Shown here piece after piece: positions 14,802-22,639 of a DNA stretch of 34,819 nt. The notes below the pieces were generated by a model, which searched no databases, was not told the DNA's origin, and saw nothing but the letters and a program-made list of their open reading frames with translations. Source of the DNA: Candidatus Omnitrophota bacterium (GTDB lineage: Bacteria > Omnitrophota > Gorgyraeia > Gygaellales > Profunditerraquicolaceae); assembly GCA_028713155.1 (NCBI GenBank), contig JAQTPA010000015.1:1-34819 (forward strand). Reading direction: 5' to 3'. Position 1 is the first letter of the stretch. Each line of letters opens with the position of its first letter. The position numbers were made by a program, and so were the translations under genes.

Positions 14802-15634
14802 AAAAGAAGAAAAAGTTTATAATCATAGCGTTGATTTTAGCCATTGCCGCCTACACGGCGGTTGTTTTTCTCTTAAAAGAGAAGCAGGCCAATAGTAAGA
14901 TTATCAAGGTTTCCGGGAACATTGAGGGGGATGACGTGCGCATATCTTTCAGGATAACCGGACAGATTATTGAGCTTTTGACGGATGAAGGCAAGGTCAT
15001 CAGAAAGGGGGATATTGTCGCCCGGCTCAATAAAGATGAACTGAGTAAAGTTCAGGCTGAGGCAGAAGCAGCGCTAAAATTGGCAGAATATCAGTATAAG
15101 CTGGATTATGATGATTACGTGAGGGCTGAAAACCTGCTTAAGGCAGGCGCGATTTCCGCTCAACAGCGCGATACGGCGAAAACCAGAATGAACACTGATT
15201 CGGCAAACATAAAACAATTACGCGCTTCCCTGGAGCTGGCTAATACAAAACTAGGCTGGGCAGATTTAGCCAGTCCGCTTGATGGTTACGTACTGGTAAA
15301 AAGCGCCCTTCCCGGTGAAGTCGTACAGCCGGGTTCCCCGGTTTTTACTGCCGTCAACCTGGATGACCTCTGGGTTACTGCTTATATAAATGAGACGGAT
15401 TTGGGCAAAGTGAAATTAGGGCAAAAGGCGTACGCGGAGACAGATACCTACCGCGGAAAGAAGTATAGCGGCCGGGTTTCCTTTATATCCAGCCAGACCG
15501 AGTTCACTCCTAAATACATCCAAACCAATGAAGAGAGAGTAAAGTACGTTTACCGGATCAAGGTGAGAGTTGACAATTCCAGTCTGGATTTAAAACCCGG
15601 GATGCCCGCGGACGCGTATATAATGATTGAATAA
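14798..15634 (+). CDS. HlyD-type membrane fusion protein (YbhG-like)
   Basis: A 278-residue periplasmic adaptor linking an inner-membrane ABC exporter to the outer-membrane channel. A basic start and one transmembrane anchor (residues 6-26) are followed by the first lipoyl half (RISFRITGQIIELLTDEGKVIRKGD), a helical hairpin of about 78 residues (80-157), the second lipoyl half (LASPLDGYVLVKSALPGE) and the beta-barrel region. The segment TPKYIQTNEERVKYVYRIKVRV is typical of YbhG and related adaptors. It is somewhat shorter than E. coli YbhG (about 330). The ATG overlaps the TolC-fusion stop (ATGA) and the first ATPase follows after nine bases. Confidence 0.9.
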   Translation: MKKKKKFIIIALILAIAAYTAVVFLLKEKQANSKIIKVSGNIEGDDVRISFRITGQIIELLTDEGKVIRKGDIVARLNKDELSKVQAEAEAALKLAEYQYKLDYDDYVRAENLLKAGAISAQQRDTAKTRMNTDSANIKQLRASLELANTKLGWADLASPLDGYVLVKSALPGEVVQPGSPVFTAVNLDDLWVTAYINETDLGKVKLGQKAYAETDTYRGKKYSGRVSFISSQTEFTPKYIQTNEERVKYVYRIKVRVDNSSLDLKPGMPADAYIMIE

Positions 15635-15643
15635 ATTCAGGCC

Positions 15644-16384
15644 ATGGTTACGATAAAAACGGAGAACCTGACCCGTAAATTCGGGGTGCTCACAGCCTTA
15701 GACCAGCTCAACCTTGAGGTCCAGGAGGGTGAGATCTTTGGCTTGGTCGGGCCGGATGGAGCAGGTAAAACTACAACTATGCGCCTTTTGACCGGGATCC
15801 TGGATCCTACGGAAGGCCAGGCTTGGACTTATAATAAACATACCGTAAAAGAAGCGGAAAGCCTCAAAGAGCATATTGCTTATATGTCTCAGCGTTTCGG
15901 GCTTTATGAAGAATTAAGCGTCCTGGAAAATATTAACTTTTACGCTGATGTTTACGGAGTGGCCAGAGATAAGCGCATAGAGGCTATTGAGCGCCTGCTG
16001 GGTTTTTCCGGACTTTTGCCCTTTAAGCAGCGTTTTGCCGGTAAGCTCTCCGGAGGGATGAAACAAAAACTAGGCTTAGCCTGCGCACTCATCCATACCC
16101 CGAAAGTCTTATTCCTGGATGAACCTACTAACGGCGTTGACCCGGTCTCCCGCAGGGACTTCTGGAATATACTCTATGATTTGCTCAAGGAAAAAGTCAC
16201 CATATTTTGTTCTACCTGCTATCTGGATGAGGCTGAACGTTGCCACCGCGTCGGCCTGATGCACAAGGGGAAGCTCCTGCGTTGCGATTCTCCCGGCAGG
16301 ATTAAGAAAGAATATAATACTAAAACTCTAGAGGAGGCATTTATCACGATAATCGGAGAATATGAAAGAAGCCAGCCCAAATAA
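15644..16384 (+). CDS. ABC ATPase matching the N-terminal half of YbhF
   Basis: A 246-residue nucleotide-binding subunit. Walker A is GPDGAGKT (36-43), the signature is LSGGMKQ, Walker B is VLFLDEP with catalytic Glu160. The H-loop His, which normally reads STHYMDEAE, is replaced: here it reads STCYLDEAE with Cys192. E. coli YbhF, as I recall it, also has GPDGAGKTT and a non-His residue (STSYLDEAE) in its first half, so this gene corresponds to that half as a separate protein. It would pair with the next gene's product to form an asymmetric ATPase dimer with one impaired site. The following ORF starts inside its end, with a 23-base overlap. Confidence 0.9.
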   Translation: MVTIKTENLTRKFGVLTALDQLNLEVQEGEIFGLVGPDGAGKTTTMRLLTGILDPTEGQAWTYNKHTVKEAESLKEHIAYMSQRFGLYEELSVLENINFYADVYGVARDKRIEAIERLLGFSGLLPFKQRFAGKLSGGMKQKLGLACALIHTPKVLFLDEPTNGVDPVSRRDFWNILYDLLKEKVTIFCSTCYLDEAERCHRVGLMHKGKLLRCDSPGRIKKEYNTKTLEEAFITIIGEYERSQPK

Positions 16385-17327
16385 CATTGCCGTAAGTGTC
16401 CAAGGCCTAGAAAAGAAATTCGGGAATTTCACCGCGGTCAACCGGATCAATTTTGAAGTGAAGGCGGGTGAGATCTTTGGATTCTTAGGGCCGAATGGCG
16501 CGGGTAAATCCACGACCATCAGGATGCTCTGCGGGATTATCAGCCCTACCTCAGGCTCGGGAAAGGTGGGCGGTTTTGATATTATTAAAGAGCAGCATAA
16601 AATCAAGGAGCATATCGGTTATATGTCCCAGAAGTTTTCTCTTTATAATGACCTGACCGTAAAGGAGAATATTGATTTTTACAGCGGCATATATAAGATC
16701 CCGCAAAAGGATAAAAAAGAACGGCTGGAAACAACTGTGCGGACCGCGGGGTTAGAAGGGATGGAAGGGAATCTTACTGCGACGCTTGCCGGAGGCTGGA
16801 AGCAGCGCCTGGCCCTGGGGTGCGCGCTGATCCATAAGCCCAGGATTATCTTTCTTGATGAGCCGACCTCGGGCGTTGATCCGATAACCCGCGCCAATTT
16901 CTGGGGTATTATCAAAGAGTTAGCCGGCCAAGGTGTAACCGTTTTTGTTACTACGCATTATATGGATGAGGCGGAGAATTGCAACCGTATGGTTTTAATT
17001 TATCACGGCACGATCATCGCTGCGGGTACCCCGCAAGAGATGAAAACTGAAGTCATGAAGAATGAGGTCCTCGAGATTGCAATAGCTGATGCTCAGGGCT
17101 GGCTGGAGAGGGTCGTTAAAATAGAAGGCGTCAAGGAAGCCGCGCTTTTCGGAGCGGATATTCACGCTGTTGTTTATGACAACTCTAAGGCAATTCCGGC
17201 GATAAAGGAATTCCTGCAAAGCGCAGGCGCGGGGGAATTCAGCGTGAATAAAATTCTTCCCTCTCTGGAAGATGTATTCGTTTCCTCAATAGAAGAATAT
17301 GACCGCACAGAGTCTAAGAAGAATTAA
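16362..17327 (+). CDS. ABC ATPase matching the C-terminal half of YbhF
   Basis: A 321-residue nucleotide-binding subunit. Walker A is GPNGAGKS (43-50), the Q-loop is MSQKFSLYNDLT, Walker B is IIFLDEP with Glu167, and the switch His199 is present (TTHYMDEAE). The ABC signature is degenerate: LAGGWKQ in place of LSGGQ. The residues after about 235 form the C-terminal extension found in DrrA/CcmA-type ATPases. Compared with the preceding ATPase, this one keeps the H-loop but has the altered signature. It overlaps its neighbours at both ends (23 and 29 bases), so the subunits are made in fixed ratio. Confidence 0.9.
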   Translation: MKEASPNNIAVSVQGLEKKFGNFTAVNRINFEVKAGEIFGFLGPNGAGKSTTIRMLCGIISPTSGSGKVGGFDIIKEQHKIKEHIGYMSQKFSLYNDLTVKENIDFYSGIYKIPQKDKKERLETTVRTAGLEGMEGNLTATLAGGWKQRLALGCALIHKPRIIFLDEPTSGVDPITRANFWGIIKELAGQGVTVFVTTHYMDEAENCNRMVLIYHGTIIAAGTPQEMKTEVMKNEVLEIAIADAQGWLERVVKIEGVKEAALFGADIHAVVYDNSKAIPAIKEFLQSAGAGEFSVNKILPSLEDVFVSSIEEYDRTESKKN

Positions 17328-18441
17328 ATCTATAGCCTGGAAGGAATTTATCCAGATTAAACGCGACCCGCGTTCTCTAGGGTTAGCTTTGGCAATTCCC
17401 ATATTCCTTCTGTTGATTTTTGGTTACGGGCTTAGCCTGGATATTGATAAAGTTCCGACCATTGTTTGGAATCAGGATGCTTCCAGCGAACTAAGCCGGG
17501 ATTTTATGCTCAATTTCAAAAATTCCAAATACTTTAAAATAATCGGCTATACGGATAACTACCGTCAGATCGAGCAGATGATCAATGCGGGAGAGGTTAT
17601 GATGGCCTTGATCATCCCCAAGGATTTCTCCCATTATCTTGAATCCGGTAAGACTGCGCCTCTGCAGCTCATCGTGGATGGAAGCGATGCGAATACCGCT
17701 ACCATTGCCATGGGCTATGTGCGGACAGTAGTTTCCAATTATAATGTGAATTTGTTGAGCAGTACGTTTGCCTCCCGGGGACTGCCAAGGCCTCAGACAG
17801 TGGATGCCCGCTCAAGGATTTGGTTTAATATGGGCCTGACCAGCACCTGGTTTATTGTTCCCGGGGTTATCGCGATGATTATTATGATTATTGCCAGTTT
17901 GCTTACTTCCATTTGTATCGCCCGCGAATGGGAGAGGGGGACGATGGAACAGTTGATCTCTACACCCGTAAAAGCCCCGGAGCTGGTCATCGGTAAATTC
18001 ATCCCCTATTTTACCATTGGGTTTTTTGACCTTATAGTGGGCGTGATCATGGCCAAGTTTTTGTTTGGCGTGCCTTTCCGGGGTAGTTATCTGTTGCTTT
18101 TTTTTCTAAGCTCGTTGTTTCTAACCGGCGCTCTAGCGCAGGGGATATTGATCTCTGTAGTCGCCAGGACGCAATTAATGGCCAGCCAGCTGGCTACCCT
18201 TACCACCATGCTGCCGACGGTGCTGCTCTCCGGGTTTATCTATCCGATCTTTAATATGCCTCAATTTATCCAGGTAGTCACTTATCTTATCCCGGCGCGC
18301 TATTACATTGTTGTCTTGAGGGAAATATTCTTGAAGGGCGGCACAATAACTGTCTTGTGGGATGAGACGCTTTTTCTCTTTTTATTTGCCCTGATAATGT
18401 TTGGCATTGCGGTAAAGAGATTCAAAAAAAAGGTGGCTTAG
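17299..18441 (+). CDS. ABC-2 type permease (YbhS-like)
   Basis: A 380-residue inner-membrane permease. It starts SIAWKEFIQIKRDPRSL, the usual amphipathic lead of ABC-2 permeases, followed by helix 1 (about 25-46), a large periplasmic domain of about 130 residues with IVWNQDAS and LIVDGSDANTATIAMGY, and five more helices. The EREWERGTMEQL-like coupling segment is present as IAREWERGTMEQLISTPV. Together with the next gene's product it should form a heterodimeric channel for drugs or lipophilic molecules, as in YbhRS. Its ATG lies within the preceding ATPase gene; one base separates its stop from the next ATG. Confidence 0.9.
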   Translation: MTAQSLRRIKSIAWKEFIQIKRDPRSLGLALAIPIFLLLIFGYGLSLDIDKVPTIVWNQDASSELSRDFMLNFKNSKYFKIIGYTDNYRQIEQMINAGEVMMALIIPKDFSHYLESGKTAPLQLIVDGSDANTATIAMGYVRTVVSNYNVNLLSSTFASRGLPRPQTVDARSRIWFNMGLTSTWFIVPGVIAMIIMIIASLLTSICIAREWERGTMEQLISTPVKAPELVIGKFIPYFTIGFFDLIVGVIMAKFLFGVPFRGSYLLLFFLSSLFLTGALAQGILISVVARTQLMASQLATLTTMLPTVLLSGFIYPIFNMPQFIQVVTYLIPARYYIVVLREIFLKGGTITVLWDETLFLFLFALIMFGIAVKRFKKKVA

Positions 18442-18442
18442 G

Positions 18443-19570
18443 ATGTTTGAGCGCTCAAGGGCGATCCTGATAAAAGAATTTAAGCAAATCTTCCGCGACC
18501 CGCGGATGAGAACGGTTATCTTTATTACTCCGCTGATCCAGATACTTCTTTTTGGATACGCCGCGAATAAAGATATTAACTATGTTCCAACGGCTATTTT
18601 AGACCGGGATAATACCAAAGAGAGCCGTGAGCTTCTACGTAGGTTTACCTATTCCAAATATTTTATCCCTGAACATTATATCTTCAGCGAAAAGGAGCAA
18701 AATTTCATTCTGGATAAGGGTTTAGCCAGCGTGGTTATTCATATTGACCGCGGCTTTGGCCGTGACCTCAACGCCGGAAAGGACGCCTCCATCCAACTGG
18801 CCTTTGACGGCACAGATTCAAATACAGCGATGATCATTATGGGTTATGCTAATACCATTGTAAGTGACTACCAGTATGATTTATTAAAAGAGGCGCTGGA
18901 AGCAGGCGGTTTGACCGGCAGCGCTCCCAGGGTGGACCTAAGGGACCGCGCCTGGTTTAACGGCAATCTAATTTCCCGGAATTATTATCTTCCGGGTGTA
19001 GTTGCTATAATTGTGACGATGATGTCGCTTTTATTGACCTCCATGGCAATAGTAAAAGAAAAAGAGATCGGCACAATGGAGCAGTTAATTGTCAGCCCTT
19101 TGAAGCCGCTGGATCTTATTGTCGGCAAGCTCCTTCCGTTTGCGATAATCGCGCTGGTTCAGATTATCCTTATTACCATATTGGGCGTAGCCTGGTTTCA
19201 TATACCCTTAAGAGGGAATCTGTTTTTATTGCTCTTGTCTACCTGCGTATATTTATTTACCACTCTGGGAATAGGCTTGTTTATTTCTACGATATCCTCA
19301 ACCCAGCAGGAGGCGATGATGTCGGTTTTTCTTTTTTATATGCCGGCTATGCTTTTATCCGGGTTTGCTTATCCGATAGCCAATATGCCGCAATGGATCC
19401 AGTGGTTTACCCTGGTTAATCCTTTACGTTATTTTATGGTTATTGTGCGGAGTTTGTTTTTAAAAGGAGTTGGGGTAGAGGTTCTTTGGCCCCAGCTTAT
19501 ACCGCTGATGATCATGGGTATTTTAGTAATTACCTTTAGCGCTTTTCGTTTCCGCAAGAGCTTAGGGTGA
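18443..19570 (+). CDS. ABC-2 type permease (YbhR-like)
   Basis: A 375-residue partner of the preceding permease, with the same architecture: lead ILIKEFKQIFRDPRMRT, helix 1 (about 25-42), periplasmic domain containing AILDRDNT and LAFDGTDSNTAMIIMGY, then five helices. The coupling segment is IVKEKEIGTMEQLIVSPL and the conserved FYMPAMLLSGFAYPI region is intact. It completes the set of six genes: regulator-channel fusion, adaptor, two ATPases, two permeases. The substrate cannot be read from the sequence. No convincing terminator follows; a new promoter begins about 30 bases later. Confidence 0.9.
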   Translation: MFERSRAILIKEFKQIFRDPRMRTVIFITPLIQILLFGYAANKDINYVPTAILDRDNTKESRELLRRFTYSKYFIPEHYIFSEKEQNFILDKGLASVVIHIDRGFGRDLNAGKDASIQLAFDGTDSNTAMIIMGYANTIVSDYQYDLLKEALEAGGLTGSAPRVDLRDRAWFNGNLISRNYYLPGVVAIIVTMMSLLLTSMAIVKEKEIGTMEQLIVSPLKPLDLIVGKLLPFAIIALVQIILITILGVAWFHIPLRGNLFLLLLSTCVYLFTTLGIGLFISTISSTQQEAMMSVFLFYMPAMLLSGFAYPIANMPQWIQWFTLVNPLRYFMVIVRSLFLKGVGVEVLWPQLIPLMIMGILVITFSAFRFRKSLG

Positions 19571-19602
19571 GTTTTGAATCATTTATTTTAATTAAAATAT
19601 TC

Positions 19603-19631
19603 TTGCTAGATCAAAACATTATGTTTATAAT
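19603..19631 (+). promoter_or_regulatory. Promoter giving a probable leaderless mRNA
   Basis: TTGCTA (19603-19608), a 17-base spacer and TATAAT (19626-19631). The expected start is seven bases downstream, on the ATG at 19638. No Shine-Dalgarno precedes that ATG (AATGAACCAATG). Confidence 0.65.
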
Positions 19632-19637
19632 GAACCA

Positions 19638-20336
19638 ATGAAAACGAGAAATGCCGCATTCAAAATAATCATTTTTTCTGCAGGGTTACTTTCCTGCGTT
19701 TTATATTTTTCCGGCCGTTGCTTTGCGCTGGAAGCCTTGGAAACAATTTCTTACAATATCAAGCCCGTAGGGAGCTGTGAGTATCAGGATTTCGGCCCTC
19801 TGGAATTCCGCGGTAAAAAAGCAAAATTAATAATTTTTAAAACAGATGCGGCAGGGTTTAAGGATAAAGAAGTAATTTTTAGCGAAAGCACCCTGGGCCT
19901 GCCGTTGTTGGTTAAACGGGATATTTCTTTCTTGTTCCATAAGGAAAATATCACGGAAGAATATTTTCCCGCTGAAAATTCTTTCAAGCTGACTAAATTC
20001 AAGGGAGGCAAGAAGACCGAGGAATATACCGTAAAAGGGAAAAGGCCCATACAAAACGCGATCCTCGTACCTTTTTCCCTGCGCGGGGAGGCTGATTTGA
20101 AAATAGGAAGTTCTTTTGAAATAACTTTACCCGGAGAATACACGGTAAGGTTATCCTCTATTGAAGACGTTACTGTCCCCGCCGGTAAATTCAAGGCCTA
20201 TCATTTTACCAGCGAGCCTAAGAAATTTGAAATCTGGATAAGCGCCGATAAATTAAGGATTCCGGTTAAAATCAAGGGGTTGGGGGCTTTTTCTTATACT
20301 CTAGAAATGAAGAAACGCGTCGCCAGGCAAGAATAA
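19638..20336 (+). CDS. DUF3108-like secreted protein
   Basis: A 232-residue exported protein with an N-terminal signal (basic MKTRNAAFK, hydrophobic core, likely cleavage near CFA-LE, about residue 30). The mature chain is beta-rich and resembles DUF3108 proteins: it begins with an ETISYNIKPVGSC segment, and ends with the family-like ...PAGKFKAYHFTSEPKKFEIWISADKLRIPVKIKG. DUF3108 proteins are periplasmic and of unknown role. No Shine-Dalgarno is visible; the promoter places +1 on the start codon, so the message is likely leaderless. It stands alone between the efflux operon and the superoxide reductase gene. Confidence 0.65.
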   Translation: MKTRNAAFKIIIFSAGLLSCVLYFSGRCFALEALETISYNIKPVGSCEYQDFGPLEFRGKKAKLIIFKTDAAGFKDKEVIFSESTLGLPLLVKRDISFLFHKENITEEYFPAENSFKLTKFKGGKKTEEYTVKGKRPIQNAILVPFSLRGEADLKIGSSFEITLPGEYTVRLSSIEDVTVPAGKFKAYHFTSEPKKFEIWISADKLRIPVKIKGLGAFSYTLEMKKRVARQE

Positions 20337-20399
20337 CCCAGGAATCAAAGCCCGGGATTAAATCTTTATTATAACTTATTATAGTGGGAGGAGGGAGCT

Positions 20400-20795
20400 A
20401 TGGCGGATCTGAAAGAATTGCTGCAAAGCGCAGATTGGAAAACGGAAAAACATGCTCCGGTAATTGAGTTGCAGGATAACGTTAAAAAGGGGGAATTGTT
20501 TAAGGTGACGGTGAGCGTGGGTAAAGAGATAGCGCATCCCAACAAGACCGAGCACCACATTTGCTGGATTGAAATTTACTTCCAGCCGCAAACCGAGAAA
20601 TTTCCTTATGCAGTGGCCCGGGCGGAATTTTCTGCGCACGGGGCTTCGGTGAACGGAGCGGACACAAGTACTATCTATACGCACCCCGAGGTAACGGCGA
20701 GCTTTAAAACGGATAAATCCGGGATAATTTATGCCGCAAGTTACTGCAATATCCACGGTCTCTGGCAAAGCAGCAAGGAATTGAAGATAACTTGA
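20400..20795 (+). CDS. sor: Superoxide reductase, class II (neelaredoxin type)
   Basis: A 131-residue non-haem iron enzyme that reduces superoxide to peroxide without making oxygen, a defence typical of anaerobes and microaerophiles. All five ligands of the square-pyramidal iron centre are visible: His18 (in EKHAPVI), His46 (AHPN), His52 (EHH), Cys116 and His119 (CNIHGLW). Glu16 and Lys17 preceding His18 match the EKH motif of the family, where Lys helps catalysis. The N-terminal desulforedoxin iron domain of class I enzymes is absent. GGGAGGAGGG is a strong ribosome site. It has no obvious electron donor (rubredoxin) beside it in this window. Confidence 0.95.
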   Translation: MADLKELLQSADWKTEKHAPVIELQDNVKKGELFKVTVSVGKEIAHPNKTEHHICWIEIYFQPQTEKFPYAVARAEFSAHGASVNGADTSTIYTHPEVTASFKTDKSGIIYAASYCNIHGLWQSSKELKIT

Positions 20796-20813
20796 CTAGG
20801 AGCTTAACCCGGC

Positions 20814-20842
20814 TTGACAAAATTTAATTTTTATGTTTTAAT
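20814..20842 (+). promoter_or_regulatory. Promoter of the TPP riboswitch transcript
   Basis: TTGACA (20814-20819), a 17-base spacer and TTTAAT (20837-20842), starting the transcript about 12 bases before the aptamer. Confidence 0.7.
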
Positions 20843-20860
20843 CAAAAAGTAGTGAAAAAA

Positions 20861-20957
20861 GGGGGAGGTCGTTAAACGGCCTGAGAGTTCTGCTAGAAAG
20901 AGCAGATTACCCGAGAAACCTGATCTGGATAATGCCAGCGGAGGGAAAGGACGGAAC
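20861..20957 (+). promoter_or_regulatory. TPP riboswitch (THI element) aptamer
   Basis: The conserved core is present in order: GGCCTGAGAG after a small P2/P3 hairpin (GGTC/GGCC), a variable arm TCTGCT-AGCAGA, ACCCGAGA, then ACCTGATCTGGATAATGCCA and GCGGAGGGAA. The P1 closing stem is not obvious, which is the only weak point. It binds thiamine pyrophosphate; with the terminator downstream it should turn off Thi4 expression when TPP is plentiful. Confidence 0.95.
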
Positions 20958-20962
20958 ATTTT

Positions 20963-20994
20963 AGCCCTTATGCATCTGGCATAGGGGCTTTTTG
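20963..20994 (+). terminator. Riboswitch expression-platform terminator
   Basis: AGCCCTTATG pairs with CATAGGGGCT (ten pairs, one G-T) around a seven-base loop, followed by TTTTTGTT. It lies between the aptamer and the Thi4 gene, indicating control by transcription termination. Confidence 0.85.
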
Positions 20995-21055
20995 TTGCAG
21001 AGAGCAATATACCAACCTGTCGGATAGGGTTAGGTGTGTGAAAAAGGGAGGAGAT

Positions 21056-21829
21056 ATGCGGTTGGATGAAATCAAGATATCGCGGGCGATAATTGAATCT
21101 TACCAGCAAAAATTAATCAAAGCCCTGGATGTAGAGGTGGCGATTGTCGGCGCCGGGCCTAGCGGTATGGTCTGTGGGTATTACCTGGCTAAAGCTGGTA
21201 AAGAAGTGGTTTTGTTTGAGAGGAAATTATCGGTGGGAGGCGGCATGTGGGGAGGAGGCATTATGTTTAATGAAATAGTGGTTCAGGAAGGGGCTAAAAA
21301 GATTCTTGAGGAATTCGGGGTTAGAACAAGGAGGTACGCGGAGGGTTATTACCTGGCTGATTCCATAGATAGCGTTTCAACAATATGCTCTAAAGCCGTG
21401 CATGCGGGTTTGAGGATTTTTAACCTGATTAGCGCCGAAGATGTAATGGTCCGTTCCAAGCGTGTGTGCGGCTTGGTCTTAAATTGGACTGCCGTAGAGA
21501 TGGCTAACCTGCATGTTGACCCTCTAACTATGCGGGCCAAATTCGTAGTGGACGCGACTGGCCATCCGGCGGAAGTTGCCCGCATTGTTGAGCGTAAGTC
21601 CGGCATAAAACTTAATACCAAAACCGGCAGGACTATGGGGGAACAGTCTATGCATGCGCAGGAAGGGGAGAAAATTATCGTCAAGAACTCTAAGGAGATA
21701 TGCCCCGGGCTTTATGCCTGCGGCATGTGCGCTAACGCCGTATTCGGAGGTCCACGCATGGGGCCGATTTTCGGTGGAATGCTGCTGGCCGGAAGAAAGG
21801 TAGCCCAAGATTTGCTTAAAAAGCTGTAA
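21056..21829 (+). CDS. thi4: Thi4-family thiazole synthase, sulfide-dependent type
   Basis: A 257-residue enzyme making the thiazole moiety of thiamine from NAD and glycine. The dinucleotide fold is clear ([33 protein letters not shown]), as is the C-terminal [20 protein letters not shown]. In yeast and plant Thi4 a cysteine a few residues after the TGH motif donates sulfur and is destroyed. Here TGH (168-170) is followed by [13 protein letters not shown] with no cysteine, so this is the catalytic form that uses free sulfide and iron, known from methanogens and other anaerobes. The track's GTG start at 21038 is replaced by ATG 21056, which has GGGAGGAG before it. The TPP riboswitch upstream confirms the pathway. 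Confidence 0.93.
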   Translation: MRLDEIKISRAIIESYQQKLIKALDVEVAIVGAGPSGMVCGYYLAKAGKEVVLFERKLSVGGGMWGGGIMFNEIVVQEGAKKILEEFGVRTRRYAEGYYLADSIDSVSTICSKAVHAGLRIFNLISAEDVMVRSKRVCGLVLNWTAVEMANLHVDPLTMRAKFVVDATGHPAEVARIVERKSGIKLNTKTGRTMGEQSMHAQEGEKIIVKNSKEICPGLYACGMCANAVFGGPRMGPIFGGMLLAGRKVAQDLLKKL

Positions 21830-21866
21830 GCTATTGGTTAATTAACTATCAGAATGAAAGTAAAAT

Positions 21867-21910
21867 AAAAGGGACCGTTTCCCTCTATCCAAGGGAAACG
21901 GTCCCTTTTT
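21867..21910. terminator. Long bidirectional terminator hairpin, REP-like
   Basis: AAAAGGGACCGTTTCCCT and AGGGAAACGGTCCCTTTT form an essentially perfect stem of about 18 pairs with a seven-base loop, ending in TTTTT on the + strand and, by symmetry, on the - strand. It closes the Thi4 transcript. The AAGGGA...TCCCTT core resembles the hairpin at 524-566, hinting at a dispersed palindrome family. Confidence 0.85.
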
Positions 21911-21937
21911 ACCTTTTTAAAAATGTTAAGATTTAGC

Positions 21938-21966
21938 TTGACAAAAAGTAAAAATGAATCTAATAT
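21938..21966 (+). promoter_or_regulatory. Promoter of the TetR-MacAB operon
   Basis: TTGACA (21938-21943), a 17-base spacer and TAATAT (21961-21966). The start falls at about 21973, beside the ATG at 21974. ATGAAT-ACAA-ATTCAT (21974-21989), a perfect six-pair inverted repeat, sits right at the start and is a candidate TetR operator. Confidence 0.7.
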
Positions 21967-21973
21967 ACATAAT

Positions 21974-22639
21974 ATGAATACAAATTCATTAATTGAGGAA
22001 ATAATCGGAAATAACCAAATTTCTGCCAGCTTAAGCCGGAAAGAAAGAGACAAGCAGCTGCGTAAGGCCGATATTATGGCTGCGGCAGAGCGCGTCTTTG
22101 CCTTAAAAGGGTATCATGGAGCGGCAATGCAGGATATTGCTCGCGAGGCCCAGTATGCCACCGGCACGGTCTATTTGTATTTCAGGGACAAAGAAATGCT
22201 TTATTTTTCCCTGTTGGAAGAGAAAATGAGGAATTTAACAACTGTATTGAGGCAGAAGGCAGCTCAGGTTAGCGACGCTGAAGATGGGTTGCGGATCTTT
22301 ATGCAAGAGAGTTTGAATTTTTTTGAAAGGAATCAGGATTTTTTCAGGATATTCTTTTCAGAGGTATCCAAAGGCCCGATATTGAAAAAAGGGAAGCCCC
22401 CTAAGCCTTCCGGGATGCTGCAGCACAAAGAATTTGTCGAAGAGCTTATCAGTACCGGACAAAAGCAGAAAATAATAAGAAATGATTTTAGCGCAAAACA
22501 GATAGCAGATATTCTTATATCGATTTTTATGGCTTTCATTTTTGATTGGTTAAAAGAAGGCCCAAAAGATAAGAAATTAAATACTGCGGCTGATTTTATC
22601 CTGGATATATTTTTAAGCGGAGCAGGCAGGAAAAGATGA
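21974..22639 (+). CDS. TetR-family repressor of the MacAB-type efflux operon
   Basis: A 221-residue regulator. The DNA-binding domain spans about residues 30-77: RKADIMAAAERVFALKGYHGAAMQDIAREA, then the recognition helix YATGTVYLYFRDKEML, the TetR signature. The C-terminal ligand domain is divergent, as usual. The track start at 21923 lies upstream of the promoter's -35 box, so it cannot be in that transcript; ATG 21974 fits, and no Shine-Dalgarno precedes it, which suggests a leaderless start. Its stop overlaps the TolC gene ATG (ATGA), so it heads the operon it most likely represses. Confidence 0.9.
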   Translation: MNTNSLIEEIIGNNQISASLSRKERDKQLRKADIMAAAERVFALKGYHGAAMQDIAREAQYATGTVYLYFRDKEMLYFSLLEEKMRNLTTVLRQKAAQVSDAEDGLRIFMQESLNFFERNQDFFRIFFSEVSKGPILKKGKPPKPSGMLQHKEFVEELISTGQKQKIIRNDFSAKQIADILISIFMAFIFDWLKEGPKDKKLNTAADFILDIFLSGAGRKR

